This document shows positions 13,584-20,915 of a stretch of 24,624 bases of DNA, one piece after another. Location of the stretch: IMG/VR virus record IMGVR_UViG_3300042486_000066, positions 1 to 24,624 of that record; one strand, written 5' to 3'. Every line of letters starts with the position of its first letter. Position 1 is the stretch's first letter. Origin of the DNA: a virus. The notes beneath the pieces are model-generated. The model was not told the DNA's origin. It made no database searches and saw nothing but the letters and a program-made list of their open reading frames with translations. The translations under genes were made by a program, and so were the position numbers.

Positions 13584-13589
13584 ATTATA
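13584..13589 (-). promoter_or_regulatory. Extended -10 promoter for the lysin-nrdH unit
   Basis: Minus-strand TGTGCTATAAT, directly downstream of the capsid-gene terminator and about 66 bases before the lysin ATG. The 17-base spacer leads back to TTTTCT, a poor -35. AAAGG precedes the ATG. The lysin is therefore likely transcribed independently of the capsid operon. Confidence 0.55.
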
Positions 13590-13603
13590 GCACAGTTGTG
13601 GGT

Positions 13604-13632
13604 AAAAGAAAACCCCCCACCGAAGTGAGGGG
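13604..13632 (-). terminator. Rho-independent terminator after the major capsid gene
   Basis: On the minus strand CCCCTCAC-TTCG-GTGGGGGG forms an 8-bp stem with one U-G wobble and a stable UUCG tetraloop, followed by TTTTCTTTT. It lies 23 bases past the capsid protein stop and is the strongest terminator on this strand. Confidence 0.9.
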
Positions 13633-13655
13633 CTATCTTTAGGGGCTTTGAGCTA

Positions 13656-14759
13656 TTAGCTTCCAGCTCCAGTTGAAGCAATGGTTCCAGCAGGAACGAA
13701 GAATCCACCAGTAGCGATGTGGCGGATTCGCATCTGCCAGTCATCGTTATCGAATGAACCGAAGTTCTCTGGGACATCTCCGCCACCAAGGAACTGACCA
13801 GCAGCTGCCTTGACACGAAGCTCAGGAGCCTCGAATCCACGAAGGAATCCAAGAACTACGCTTGGGTTTAGAGTTGCTGATGGAACTGGGATTAGGAACC
13901 AGTATGCACCTGCTCCAGAGTTAATCTTTGTAATCCAGTCGTTTACAACAATCTCAACCTGAGAACCGATTGGGTTTCCAGTGATGGTCTTGGTTACAAT
14001 TGAACCAACAGTAGCTGATGTCTCAACAGTCTGAACTGCAAGAATCTTTCTAGCAGTAAGCTCAAGCGCACGTGGGATTACCAATGCGAAGCGGCTTACA
14101 GGCTGGATTAGCTTGCCGTTGTACTGCTGTAGGTTTGCAGCCTGGATTGCCTTCTCTAGGTTCTCTAGGGTTAGCGCTCCGTTGCCAGAGAACAAGTTGT
14201 TGTTTCCTGACTTGAAGTTAGTGGTGTTTAGACCTGAGCTTGCAACAAGCTGCTTTGTAACTTCTTCGTCTTCTTTTCCAGCAGCCTTTAGGCCTAGCTC
14301 GATTGGTAGACGCTCTAGTAGTGAGATGTTTCCATCGTTAACAACAGCTTCCCATGAGAAACGTACTCTCTGTCCAGCCTTCTTAACTGCGAAGTCTGCC
14401 TCAGTTACTGAGAAGAATCCTGCGCTTGGGTACTCGTCATACTCGCCAACGGTAGGAAGTGAGCCCTCACGGAACTTGTCTCCCTGGTTGTCCATGCCTG
14501 AGTCCTCGTAGCGGAGGTTTAGGAACTGCTGCTTGCGGAAGTCATCAACAACTAGACGAGTTGCGAAACGGTCCCACACCTTTGGGGTGGACTCGTAGTT
14601 CTGCAATAGAATCTTGTTGATTACTGGTGCTAGCTGGATAGGTAGGTCGCTTGTGGAAATACCTTCTTGTAGCTTTAGCTTGTCACGGCGGTCTCCACGA
14701 AGTGCACCTTCGAGAAGCTTAGCTGCTTCAACCTGTCTTGATGTAGTGTTTTCTGTCAT
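13656..14759 (-). CDS. Major capsid protein
   Basis: A 367-residue protein expected to have the HK97 fold. The N-terminal 50 residues are helical and charged (SRQVEAAKLLEGALRGDRRD), then a body with VWDRFATRLVVDDFRKQQFL, YDEYPSAGFFSVTEADFAVKKAGQRVRFSWEAVVNDG (E-loop/P-domain style region), and a C-terminal part with ALVIPRALELTARKIL and NPIGSQVEIVVNDWI. The 'F.V...G....SWE...ND' stretch is typical of capsid proteins of this group. Gene order (protease-scaffold, decoration, then this) and the strong terminator right after agree. AAGGATAGG precedes the ATG. No long delta domain is obvious beyond the first 50 residues, which fits the scaffold function lying in the protease gene. Confidence 0.85.
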   Translation of the reverse strand: MTENTTSRQVEAAKLLEGALRGDRRDKLKLQEGISTSDLPIQLAPVINKILLQNYESTPKVWDRFATRLVVDDFRKQQFLNLRYEDSGMDNQGDKFREGSLPTVGEYDEYPSAGFFSVTEADFAVKKAGQRVRFSWEAVVNDGNISLLERLPIELGLKAAGKEDEEVTKQLVASSGLNTTNFKSGNNNLFSGNGALTLENLEKAIQAANLQQYNGKLIQPVSRFALVIPRALELTARKILAVQTVETSATVGSIVTKTITGNPIGSQVEIVVNDWITKINSGAGAYWFLIPVPSATLNPSVVLGFLRGFEAPELRVKAAAGQFLGGGDVPENFGSFDNDDWQMRIRHIATGGFFVPAGTIASTGAGS

Positions 14760-14771
14760 TTTTACCTATCC

Positions 14772-15122
14772 TTAGTTCTGAGCTAGACGAACAACAACGA
14801 AGCCAGTTAGAACTTCGGTTACGTGTCCCATTAGCTTTGCGCTAGTTGCGGAGACCTGAGCCTCTGGAATAACTCCAGTGGTTGAGTTAGCAACTCCATA
14901 TGCCTTTGCGCCTACGGTAAATGTGTCACCAGACTTTGATGCAATTTTAACAGCACCATCTAGCTTTAGAGTGGCATACTTGTTGCCATCTTCGCCAGTT
15001 ACTGCTGTGTTCTGTGCCACACCGACAAGGTCTCCAACCTTAACAACGTTGCCAGATACGACAGCGGTGTTAACTGGGAATACTAGCTCGTTGGCGTATT
15101 TGTAAATTTCATTAAGAGCCAT
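14772..15122 (-). CDS. DUF2190-type capsid decoration protein
   Basis: A 116-residue protein, MALNEIYKYANELVFPVNTA.... Motifs VVSGNVVKVGDLVGVAQNTAV near residues 20-40, ATLKLDGAVKIAS near 50-62, FTVGAKAYGVANSTTGVI near 67-84, and a final LMGHVTEVLTGFVVVRLAQ are those of the DUF2190 family, small beta-barrel proteins encoded next to the capsid gene and thought to form trimeric cement or decoration on the capsid surface. It lies between the protease-scaffold gene and the capsid gene, as lambda gpD does. AAGGAA precedes the ATG. Confidence 0.75.
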   Translation of the reverse strand: MALNEIYKYANELVFPVNTAVVSGNVVKVGDLVGVAQNTAVTGEDGNKYATLKLDGAVKIASKSGDTFTVGAKAYGVANSTTGVIPEAQVSATSAKLMGHVTEVLTGFVVVRLAQN

Positions 15123-15138
15123 TTACTTATTCCTTACT

Positions 15139-15564
15139 TTACTTGCCAGCGATGCGAGACACAATTGCGTCTAGCTCGTCTACTGGGCTGATGTTTGATG
15201 CCTCGTGGATAACACCATAGGTGTCAGCCGCAGGGGTTGATACAGACTCGCTAACTGCTGTGACGTATGCTTTCTCGTCTTCAATTAGTTCGTCTACGGA
15301 CTTTTCAGAACCAGCCTTCATTGCCTCAGCTACACGCTGAAGGGCAAGCTTAGGTAGGCCTGACTCGTTGAATTTAGTAGCTACGTCTACTGGGTCAATA
15401 GCTGGCTCAAGAGTTTCCTCTTCAGCTGACGCTACTTCTTCCTCAGCAGGCTTAGCTGCTTCCGCCAAAATCGAAACTGATTCGATAACAGGCGAGATTG
15501 CCTCAACGAAGGCTGCTTTGAGGTCAGCAATTGCTGCGTCAAATTCTTCCTTGCTAATGGACAT
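15139..15564 (-). other. Candidate nested scaffold frame inside the protease gene
   Basis: The in-frame ATG at 15562-15564 is codon 185 of the protease-scaffold gene. On the minus strand GGAAGGAAA lies 5 bases upstream, as good as the ribosome sites of the confirmed genes. Initiation here would give a 141-residue acidic helical protein, MSISKEEFDAAIADLKAAF..., that is the scaffold region without the protease. Lambda C/Nu3 and the herpesvirus protease/assembly protein use the same nested plan. Expression is inference. Confidence 0.4.
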
Positions 15565-16116
15565 TCCATTTCCTTCCGATAAGGATTCTGTTACCTCTAA
15601 GGTACCAGCATCTTTTCTGGTGTAACTTTCGAGAAGAGAAATAAATTTCCCTCCAGCTCCAGCTACGGTTACAACATCTACACTTGTTAGCGCATCGGCT
15701 ACTAAGCTTTCGATGATAGGTCCTTCACGACCCTCTGCCTCTCCAACGCTGGCTTCACCAAGCGCACGAATAGACAAACCTACGTCCTCGTACATCTCCT
15801 TGATAATAGGAGCGTAGTGGGAGTAAAATTGGATTTCTGCGACAAGTCCGTTTTCAGTAAAGTAAGCATCGGAGGTTAGTTTACCAGCGAGCTTCTCAAC
15901 GTCTCTTTCGGGGCGGTCATTCTCTTCATTCATTGAAGGGTGGTTCATAAAAACTTTAGTACCTTTTTTGAATACATTCGGTCCGTACTCACGAAGCATT
16001 TCTGCTGGGTAATAACCTGAGCTACCCCAACCAGCCTCGATGACTTTGACTTTCCATTTGTTACCCTTGGTGGGCTCGAAATTGGGACCAAGATTTTCTC
16101 TTAGTTCAATGCTCAT
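15139..16116 (-). CDS. Capsid maturation protease with C-terminal scaffold region
   Basis: A 325-residue protein. Residues 20-165 resemble a prohead serine protease with the herpesvirus-protease-like fold: candidate catalytic His59 in FMNHPS, Ser115 in VGLSIRA, and the strands VKVIEAGW, LVAEIQFYS and VDVVTVAGAGGKF. Residues about 185-325 are acidic and mostly helical (SKEEFDAAIADLKAAF, Ala/Glu-rich, VDELIEDEKAYVTAVSES), like a scaffolding protein. Protease-scaffold fusions are known in phages and herpesviruses: the scaffold fills the procapsid and is cleaved out. An in-frame ATG at codon 185 with its own ribosome site may yield the scaffold alone. A TATGCTATAAT promoter lies upstream. Confidence 0.75.
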   Translation of the reverse strand: MSIELRENLGPNFEPTKGNKWKVKVIEAGWGSSGYYPAEMLREYGPNVFKKGTKVFMNHPSMNEENDRPERDVEKLAGKLTSDAYFTENGLVAEIQFYSHYAPIIKEMYEDVGLSIRALGEASVGEAEGREGPIIESLVADALTSVDVVTVAGAGGKFISLLESYTRKDAGTLEVTESLSEGNGMSISKEEFDAAIADLKAAFVEAISPVIESVSILAEAAKPAEEEVASAEEETLEPAIDPVDVATKFNESGLPKLALQRVAEAMKAGSEKSVDELIEDEKAYVTAVSESVSTPAADTYGVIHEASNISPVDELDAIVSRIAGK

Positions 16117-16148
16117 AAATTCTCCATATAGTTATAGATACATAGACT

Positions 16149-16174
16149 ATTATAGCATACAGAGTATTATGCTA
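16149..16174 (-). promoter_or_regulatory. Extended -10 promoter with inverted repeat upstream of protease-scaffold
   Basis: On the minus strand TATGCTATAAT (-10 at 16149-16154) lies about 33 bases before the protease ATG; the -35 position is poor. TAGCATA at 16153-16159 and TATGCTA at 16168-16174 form a 7-bp inverted repeat with an 8-bp gap that overlaps the promoter and the portal stop codon, a possible operator. Confidence 0.5.
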
Positions 16175-17573
16175 CGGGAGCTGCGTCTGCGTCTCTCAAA
16201 TCATTTGCGTTGTCTTGCATCGAACCTACGGCACCCGAATTACCCTGAGAAGGAATTGCCGAACCAGGTTGCTCAGCACCTTGCACTGGTGGGTTAGTGG
16301 TGTGCAACTTTGGAATATCCAAGGTCTCGATAACAGCAGCACGGTACTCGTCATCCCAGATTGCGTTGGTCTCACGGGCTAGGGCTAGGGCCTGCATTAG
16401 TCTCTGGCTGGATTCGGTTTCAATCTTAGGCCAGTTAATCTCAACATCTCTGGCTCCGATGAAGTTCATAATCCTCTTGTAGAACAAAGTCCAAACGTGC
16501 TGTCTAGCCTCCATCGCCTTTATCGTAGGGACATCCAAGGTCTGTGCAGTTCCGTAGGCACCAGAGGTTCCTGGGTCTGATAGCAGTGCCACAACAGAAA
16601 CTTCCAAGGCGCTCGCAACCATAGAGCCAAGCGGTCTTCCATCGGTTAGGTCAATTGCACTCGCACGGGGTAGGGAGGAAAGCTCCATGTCGTTTCCAAC
16701 CACAGCGGTAGAGCCAACGCTTGATGGGTTTGCAATTGCTGCAGCAGCAGATGCGGCCCCACCCTTGCTCTTTGACTTTAGCTGCCAAGCAAACATAGCC
16801 AAAGCTTTTAGCATACGGCTTCCGTCTTTTAGATACTCGTTGTAAGCGTAAGCCCAAGGCAAAGCTGGGAAAGCATCTGGCACTCCCCAGATAGAACCAG
16901 CTCTGCGGTTGACACGGGAAGCAAACATTCTAAAGTTAACATCTACTGGCTGGTTCTCAATACGTGAAACGTATCTTCCATTGGATGGCTGGTAAGTATC
17001 TGCTGGATACCAAACTTCAAGGGTCTGGTCTGAGCCACCTGAACCAACTAGGTTAGATGCTTTACGAGTCCAGCTTCTGCGGTAGTACCAGATATCTTCT
17101 TCGTCATCTGGGTTTGTGACTACTGCACTAATTTGCTCCATAGGAATACGCTGGAAAGTCTTAGTGGCGATGCTTCCAAGCACAAAGAACTGTCCGTCTG
17201 TGAAGTGGCTACGCTCGTTAATGACCTGTGCCTCAGGGGAGAATAGAACATCCTGGTTCTGCTGAAGCTCCATGAATCGCTTGATACGTGGAGGCTGCTC
17301 GCTGAACTGGATGCCACGTCCAAAGATGTAGGAAGTACGCAAACCAGAACCACGCTTTAGAAGTGGGTTACCTTCTGTGGTCTGCCTTGCCTTCTCTGCG
17401 ATGTCTTTTAGCTGGGCAAGTGTGAATCCACGCTCAGTTACAGCGCCACCAGGGTTCCAACCTGCATCATCGAAGGCAAGTACTGCCTGAGCCATGCTTG
17501 TGTAAGATTCACGAAGCATTTCATTCTCTGCAAGAGTGGCGTTAAATTGTTCTGAAAGTTGGGAAAAATCCAT
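16167..17573 (-). CDS. Portal protein
   Basis: A 468-residue protein forming the ring at the capsid vertex through which DNA is packaged. Typical portal features are LLKRGSGLRTSYIFGRGIQF near residues 71-90, ERSHFTDGQFFVLGS near 120-134 (the 'DG..F..' turn), WGVPDAFPALPWAYAYNEYLKDGSRM near 230-255, and DLTDGRPLGSMVASALEVSVVALLSDPG near 310-337. The C-terminal 50 residues are polar and Gln/Asn/Pro-rich, probably disordered. The gene lies directly downstream of terminase and upstream of the protease, the standard order. The ribosome site (AGGATG) is weak; the 55-bp gap before it is AT-rich. Confidence 0.85.
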   Translation of the reverse strand: MDFSQLSEQFNATLAENEMLRESYTSMAQAVLAFDDAGWNPGGAVTERGFTLAQLKDIAEKARQTTEGNPLLKRGSGLRTSYIFGRGIQFSEQPPRIKRFMELQQNQDVLFSPEAQVINERSHFTDGQFFVLGSIATKTFQRIPMEQISAVVTNPDDEEDIWYYRRSWTRKASNLVGSGGSDQTLEVWYPADTYQPSNGRYVSRIENQPVDVNFRMFASRVNRRAGSIWGVPDAFPALPWAYAYNEYLKDGSRMLKALAMFAWQLKSKSKGGAASAAAAIANPSSVGSTAVVGNDMELSSLPRASAIDLTDGRPLGSMVASALEVSVVALLSDPGTSGAYGTAQTLDVPTIKAMEARQHVWTLFYKRIMNFIGARDVEINWPKIETESSQRLMQALALARETNAIWDDEYRAAVIETLDIPKLHTTNPPVQGAEQPGSAIPSQGNSGAVGSMQDNANDLRDADAAPVA

Positions 17574-17628
17574 GGAGAAACATCCTAAAAGTTAGTTAAA
17601 ACTATAATAAAACAATTGTATACTGTAA

Positions 17629-19146
17629 TTACCATACCCAGTCCTTATAAAAGGTGTACTGATTGTCAAGAACATTGTAATCAAACTCTACTAAATCCCC
17701 AGCTTTCTTGTCTCCATACTTGGCATTTACTATGTGAGATAGGTCAGCGGTAGCATAAGTCAAGGCATCTAGGCTGTCAGGGGACTTAACTCCACGAGAA
17801 CGCATGTCATCCTTGGATTCAATCTGGATTGCACCCTTAGGCGAGAACTTATATTGAATCATTAGCATTTCATCTAGCAGGCTCTTGTCATCTGGGTCTA
17901 GGTCCAGCTTGCCGTCAATCATTGCCTCACGCAAGCCATCATAAATGTGAGCACGGGCGTTGAGCCAGCGCATCCTGTCTGGGCTAGCTGCAGAACCAAT
18001 CATAGAAATTACAACGTATCTGTTGTTGGCAAGGTTGGCAAGCATATCAACTACTGGTCCACCCAAACCTGCAGCGTCAACTCGGACTTCTGTGGCTGCG
18101 TTATCAATTGCCAGCTTGTGCACCCTGTTAGCCGACTCGATGGCTGTAGCCTTAGACCAAGTTTGTATCTTACGGCATCTGCCACCACGGTTCATGTACA
18201 CAACAGATTCGTCTTCACCGAATCGTGCAAGGTCAACGCCAAGTACTGTAGTTTGCTGAGTGTCATCTGCAATCTCGGTGTCAATTGCTTTATCAATGGC
18301 AGCTTGCGAGAAGAATGTGTTATCGGTTTCATCTGGGAACTCGCCCAGCACCTTTGACTTAAACCTAGCGGATTCTTCACCCCAAGAAATCTTTTGCTTC
18401 TCAACCCACTCACGCTGGATTAGAAGTGGCTTCAAGCTTTCTGGAACATCTTCGCCTGTAAAGTTTGGAGTATCATAAGCTGAAATGCTAATCTTATTCC
18501 AAGTCGGGTCTTCACGGAAGATGCGGTGGAACTCTGTGCCTCGGCGGTCAGGGTTTCCAATCGCAAGTACTCTTGCATCGGCTGTGTTTGTTACGGCTTC
18601 AGTAGCAGTGTACAAATCGAGAGGAATACCACCAGCTTCATCGAGAACCACAAAAACGAACCTACGGTGAATACCCTGGAAAGCGGAAACAATGTCAGTA
18701 TCTGCAGGCCTGCGACCAAAGCCAATAAGTGTGCCGTAGCTATCATCTAGCTTCCATTCTTCTGATTGGTTGATGTGACCTGGCAGACTAAAGCCACGCT
18801 CTGCTGCAAGCTTGTGATTATCTTTTAGTTCACGGAAAAGCACTCTAGCAATCTGCGGGTAGGTAGGTGCTGAACAAATCAACGCAACTTCATACGGGTC
18901 ATGCACCGCAATCCACCAAGCGCCCATGATACCAGCAAGGGCTGACTTACCAGCACCGTTGCAAGATACAACTGCGGTATGCGTGTTGTGCACAACGCTC
19001 TCAGCAATTTCTTTTTGCTTTGACCAAAGTGATTTGCCAAGCACATCCTGTGCCCAAGCTTCTGGGTCAGTTAGGTATACTGAGTTCTTGCTGCGCTTAC
19101 GAAGGTCAGCGATAACTCCATCAATAACGGTATCAATCATCGTCAT
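17629..19146 (-). CDS. terL: Terminase large subunit (DNA packaging ATPase and nuclease)
   Basis: A packaging motor protein of 505 residues from the ATG at 19144-19146. ATPase part: Walker A SCNGAGKSA near residues 61-69, Walker B FVFVVLDEAGG with D169-E170, and the coupling motif VLAIGNPDRRG near 193-203. Nuclease part (RNase H-like): first acidic residue D305 in LGVDLARFGEDES, second D357 in VRVDAAGLGG, third D460 in PDSLDALTYA. All key residues are present. The frame stays open upstream to a TTG at 19203, but that would overlap the preceding gene by 71 bp; the ATG at 19146, or one two codons later, gives an overlap of about 14 bp and is preferred. Right neighbours (TerS-like gene, portal) agree. 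Confidence 0.9.
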   Translation of the reverse strand: MTMIDTVIDGVIADLRKRSKNSVYLTDPEAWAQDVLGKSLWSKQKEIAESVVHNTHTAVVSCNGAGKSALAGIMGAWWIAVHDPYEVALICSAPTYPQIARVLFRELKDNHKLAAERGFSLPGHINQSEEWKLDDSYGTLIGFGRRPADTDIVSAFQGIHRRFVFVVLDEAGGIPLDLYTATEAVTNTADARVLAIGNPDRRGTEFHRIFREDPTWNKISISAYDTPNFTGEDVPESLKPLLIQREWVEKQKISWGEESARFKSKVLGEFPDETDNTFFSQAAIDKAIDTEIADDTQQTTVLGVDLARFGEDESVVYMNRGGRCRKIQTWSKATAIESANRVHKLAIDNAATEVRVDAAGLGGPVVDMLANLANNRYVVISMIGSAASPDRMRWLNARAHIYDGLREAMIDGKLDLDPDDKSLLDEMLMIQYKFSPKGAIQIESKDDMRSRGVKSPDSLDALTYATADLSHIVNAKYGDKKAGDLVEFDYNVLDNQYTFYKDWVW

Positions 19147-19354
19147 CTTCTTCAGAGCGTCTAAAGCCAATGTGTAGCTCAGGCTCGGTGTAGTCTGGGG
19201 CAAGTTCGTTTCTAGAAGAATCCATAATCGCTAGGTCCCCCTGCTTTGGATAAGCGCACTTGTGCTGGGTACGCCAAGCGTTTAGCAACTTCAGTTCGTC
19301 ATTGCGCTCAGCAGAAAAAGCCGCACCGCAACTACAGGTCTCAGATAGACTCAT
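19133..19354 (-). CDS. Small Cys/His protein between TerS and TerL
   Basis: A 73-residue protein, MSLSETCSCGAAFSAERNDE.... C7 and C9 with H31 and C33 (TQHKC) form a likely CxC...HxC metal site; a helix (RNDELKLLNAWRTQH) lies between. The tail is acidic (RRSEEDDDD). Proteins with this 'C-x-C-G-A-x-F...W...H-x-C' layout are common in actinobacteriophages, from memory, without a known role. The gene overlaps both neighbours (14 bp each), so its translation is coupled to the terminase genes, suggesting a packaging accessory. Confidence 0.6.
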   Translation of the reverse strand: MSLSETCSCGAAFSAERNDELKLLNAWRTQHKCAYPKQGDLAIMDSSRNELAPDYTEPELHIGFRRSEEDDDD

Positions 19355-19844
19355 CTTCTACTATCTCATACTTTGCCTGCTGCAGTCCGTCTGCAACTAA
19401 TTCCTCAAGTTCGCTTCTTGTAATATCTGGGTATCTTTCACCAAGCTGCTTCGTTGCAAAATTTAGAGCTGTGTCCATCGCACGGAGTAGTACTCGCTCC
19501 TGGAAGTGGCTAAGCTTAATCATGTTCTCGTCCAGAACCTGCTGCTGACCATCAAGTCGCTTGCCGATAATCTCCAGCGTCTTTAGTAGTAGCCTTGCAG
19601 ATTCTGGGTCACCAGCTTTGATGGCGTGGTCGGAGAGGCTGTCTTTTAGTTCGTGCAGTTCGCTAAGTAGCAGTTGCCTTTGTTCTTGCTCAGTCCAGAT
19701 ATCACGGGTTGCTAGAAGTTGCTTTACGTGAAGCACAGCTTGAGCTGCAGGGATGCCTGTCAAACGCTCAATCTCATCCCCTGACTTACCGCCAGCCGCT
19801 GCTTTAATTAGCAGGTCATCAAGTAGTGCAACTTCTTTTCCCAT
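19341..19844 (-). CDS. Terminase small subunit (putative)
   Basis: A 167-residue protein. The N-terminal 45 residues (LLIKAAAGGKSGDEIERLTGIPAAQAVLHVKQLLA) read as a helix-turn-helix in which ERLTGIPAAQAVLHV would be the second and third helices. Residues 50-105 form a long amphipathic coiled coil (EQRQLLLSELHELKDSLSDHA..., ARLLLKTLEIIGKRLD), with a further helical stretch to the acidic C-terminus. A DNA-binding head plus an oligomerising coiled coil is the terminase small subunit plan: a ring that recognises the packaging site and hands DNA to TerL. The position just before TerL supports the call. The ATG follows directly on the stop of the preceding gene. Confidence 0.65.
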   Translation of the reverse strand: MGKEVALLDDLLIKAAAGGKSGDEIERLTGIPAAQAVLHVKQLLATRDIWTEQEQRQLLLSELHELKDSLSDHAIKAGDPESARLLLKTLEIIGKRLDGQQQVLDENMIKLSHFQERVLLRAMDTALNFATKQLGERYPDITRSELEELVADGLQQAKYEIVEDESI

Positions 19845-20063
19845 TTAAAGACCCATGCTCCATTTCTTCTTTGGTGGTCTTGAGCCATCTTCTTTTGATG
19901 CAAAGTGGTAGGCCATCTGGTCCATGTCACGCTCTAACTGCACAAGGCGGTCATGGAGCTTATTCTGTCCGATGATAATCTCACGGATAACCTGGTCGAG
20001 CTCTTCTGACTGGGCTTGGTTTTTTTCTGGCTCAGGTGGTAGGTCTGTTAGCCCTCTGGACAT
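19845..20063 (-). CDS. Small coiled-coil protein
   Basis: A 72-residue protein, MSRGLTDLPPEPEKNQAQSE.... A helix with heptad-like hydrophobics runs about residues 20-55 (ELDQVIREIIIGQNKLHDRLVQLERDMDQMA), followed by a basic tail (RPPKKKWSMGL). AAGGAG stands 4 bases before the ATG. Its stop abuts the ATG of the TerS-like gene with no gap, so both are probably translated together. Small coiled-coil proteins often precede terminase genes in actinophages; function is not recognised. Confidence 0.6.
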   Translation of the reverse strand: MSRGLTDLPPEPEKNQAQSEELDQVIREIIIGQNKLHDRLVQLERDMDQMAYHFASKEDGSRPPKKKWSMGL

Positions 20064-20099
20064 CTTGCTCCTTATTTTAAAATATTGCGGGAAATTTTT

Positions 20100-20333
20100 T
20101 TAGATTTGATTTTCGTCTTGTGCGTATTCGTCTCGATAGGTTTCAATCGCTATGTCAATCAAGTCCCAGACTTCGTAGTCGTGGTCTTCCATTTCAAAGT
20201 ATACAACCCATTCGTCTTCGGATATTCTATCAGTAAAAGTTGCACTCCAAACCTCGGTTTCCCCTGGGTCGTGCAAATCTAGGCTCAAGCTGAACTGCCC
20301 GTAGCCTTGGATGTTTACTGTGATATCTGACAT
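20100..20333 (-). CDS. Small acidic hypothetical protein, leaderless start
   Basis: A 77-residue acidic protein, MSDITVNIQGYGQFSLSLDL.... Alternating strands (ITVNIQGYGQFSLSLDL, VWSATFTDRISEDEWVVYFEME) are followed by a helix (WDLIDIAIETYRDEYAQ). It resembles small early-type proteins on the opposite strand in composition and is not recognised. It is the first gene of the minus-strand block; TAAGAT lies 6 bases before the ATG and there is no ribosome site, so translation from a leaderless message is likely. Confidence 0.55.
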   Translation of the reverse strand: MSDITVNIQGYGQFSLSLDLHDPGETEVWSATFTDRISEDEWVVYFEMEDHDYEVWDLIDIAIETYRDEYAQDENQI

Positions 20334-20339
20334 ATAGCT

Positions 20340-20345
20340 ATCTTA
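20340..20345 (-). promoter_or_regulatory. Extended -10 promoter opening the minus-strand block
   Basis: Minus-strand TATGCTAAGAT; the -10 TAAGAT ends 6 bases before the ATG at 20333. The -35 position (TCGGCT, 17-base spacer) is poor. The TATGCTA core recurs in at least five other promoters of the window. Confidence 0.5.
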
Positions 20346-20546
20346 GCATACTCATGGATTGTAGCCGAAAAGATTGGAAAATGACCTGAAGTGGATGCGA
20401 TGGTGCCCCGCCGTAATCCGCTGTAAATGAGCCAATAAAATGATTTGTTTGGTACAACTAGGTTGCGTTTTGGGGTTGCGGTTGGTCGTGTCGGGTGTAG
20501 AGTTGATTCTGTTGGGAAGTTCCCGACAGACTAGGAGAGTAGCAAG
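20346..20546. promoter_or_regulatory. Control region between divergent gene blocks
   Basis: About 200 bp without a gene separates the minus-strand block from the plus-strand block. It holds the palindrome listed at 20510-20528 and a possible small hairpin: GTGGAT near 20396 can pair with ATCCGC near 20425, enclosing a GGTG/CGCC stem. An AGGAG at 20533-20537 serves the first plus-strand gene. No convincing plus-strand -35/-10 pair was found. The packaging site could also lie here, next to the terminase genes, but nothing shows it directly. Confidence 0.4.
20510..20528. promoter_or_regulatory. 19-bp operator-like palindrome
   Basis: TGTTGGGAAGTTCCCGACA reads as two 9-bp half-sites around a central G with one mismatch. 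A third half-site, TGTCGGG, lies at 20489-20495. The ATG of the first plus-strand gene is 19 bases further on, so a dimeric repressor or activator bound here would control the early block. Confidence 0.4.
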
Positions 20547-20690
20547 ATGAACGAACTGTTAGAGATTCTAGATTTACAGCTAGAGTCATCTAGAGATGAC
20601 GAGCGTTTCAGCGTGTTAGACACTGTTAGAGCGGTGTTTGGTGATGATGTTCAAGTTATCGAGTTTGAGCCTTATGGTGATGACAAATGA
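20547..20690 (+). CDS. 47-residue acidic hypothetical protein, first early gene
   Basis: A short frame, MNELLEILDLQLESSRDDER..., with AGGAG 9 bases ahead of the ATG. The N-terminal half is an amphipathic helix, the C-terminal half has short strands (DVQVIEFEPYG). The protein is strongly acidic. Its TGA overlaps the ATG of the next gene (ATGA), a sign that both are translated. No family is recognised. Confidence 0.55.
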   Translation: MNELLEILDLQLESSRDDERFSVLDTVRAVFGDDVQVIEFEPYGDDK

Positions 20691-20863
20691 TGACGGGCAC
20701 CGAGTGCGAACTATGCCCTAGTATCCTAAGCGATTACAACACTAGCGATTGGGACGGACAAGGCGGCAACTGCGACAAGTGTAATGAGATGATGGCAGAT
20801 GCTAGTCTAGCAAGAGAAGAAGCACACGAAGAAGCAAACGAAGCACACAGAACAAACAACTAA
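20687..20863 (+). CDS. Small zinc-ribbon-like protein
   Basis: A 58-residue protein. Four cysteines sit as C7-x2-C10 (CELC) and C29-x2-C32 (CDKC), the spacing of a treble-clef or zinc-ribbon site. The C-terminal 25 residues form a Glu/Ala/His-rich helix (LAREEAHEEANEAHR). It starts at an ATGA overlap with the previous gene; a second ATG follows directly. Phages use tiny zinc proteins to bind host polymerase or other proteins, but the target here is unknown. Confidence 0.55.
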   Translation: MMTGTECELCPSILSDYNTSDWDGQGGNCDKCNEMMADASLAREEAHEEANEAHRTNN

Positions 20864-20873
20864 CCAACCGAGC

Positions 20874-20896
20874 TGGGCACCTCTCTAAACTGCCCA
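20874..20896. repeat. Intergenic inverted-repeat element, copy 1
   Basis: TGGGCA (20874-20879) and TGCCCA (20891-20896) enclose an 11-base centre ending TAAAC. It lies between a stop codon and the next ribosome site. Unlike copies 3 and 4, no TTGACA stands before it. Confidence 0.6.
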
Positions 20897-20915
20897 CTAA
20901 CTAAGGAGAAGCAAG

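Noticed and set aside
13574-13852. 92-codon minus-strand frame across the capsid terminator
   Set aside because: It reads the end of the capsid gene in another frame and runs through a strong terminator.
17629-19203. Longer terminase frame starting at TTG 19203
   Set aside because: It would overlap the preceding gene by 71 bp, while the ATG at 19146 or 19140 gives a normal short overlap.
20346-20546. Possible tRNA, attachment site or packaging site in the control region
   Set aside because: No cloverleaf, no integrase gene in the window and no recognisable cos or pac sequence; only the palindrome and a weak hairpin can be shown.
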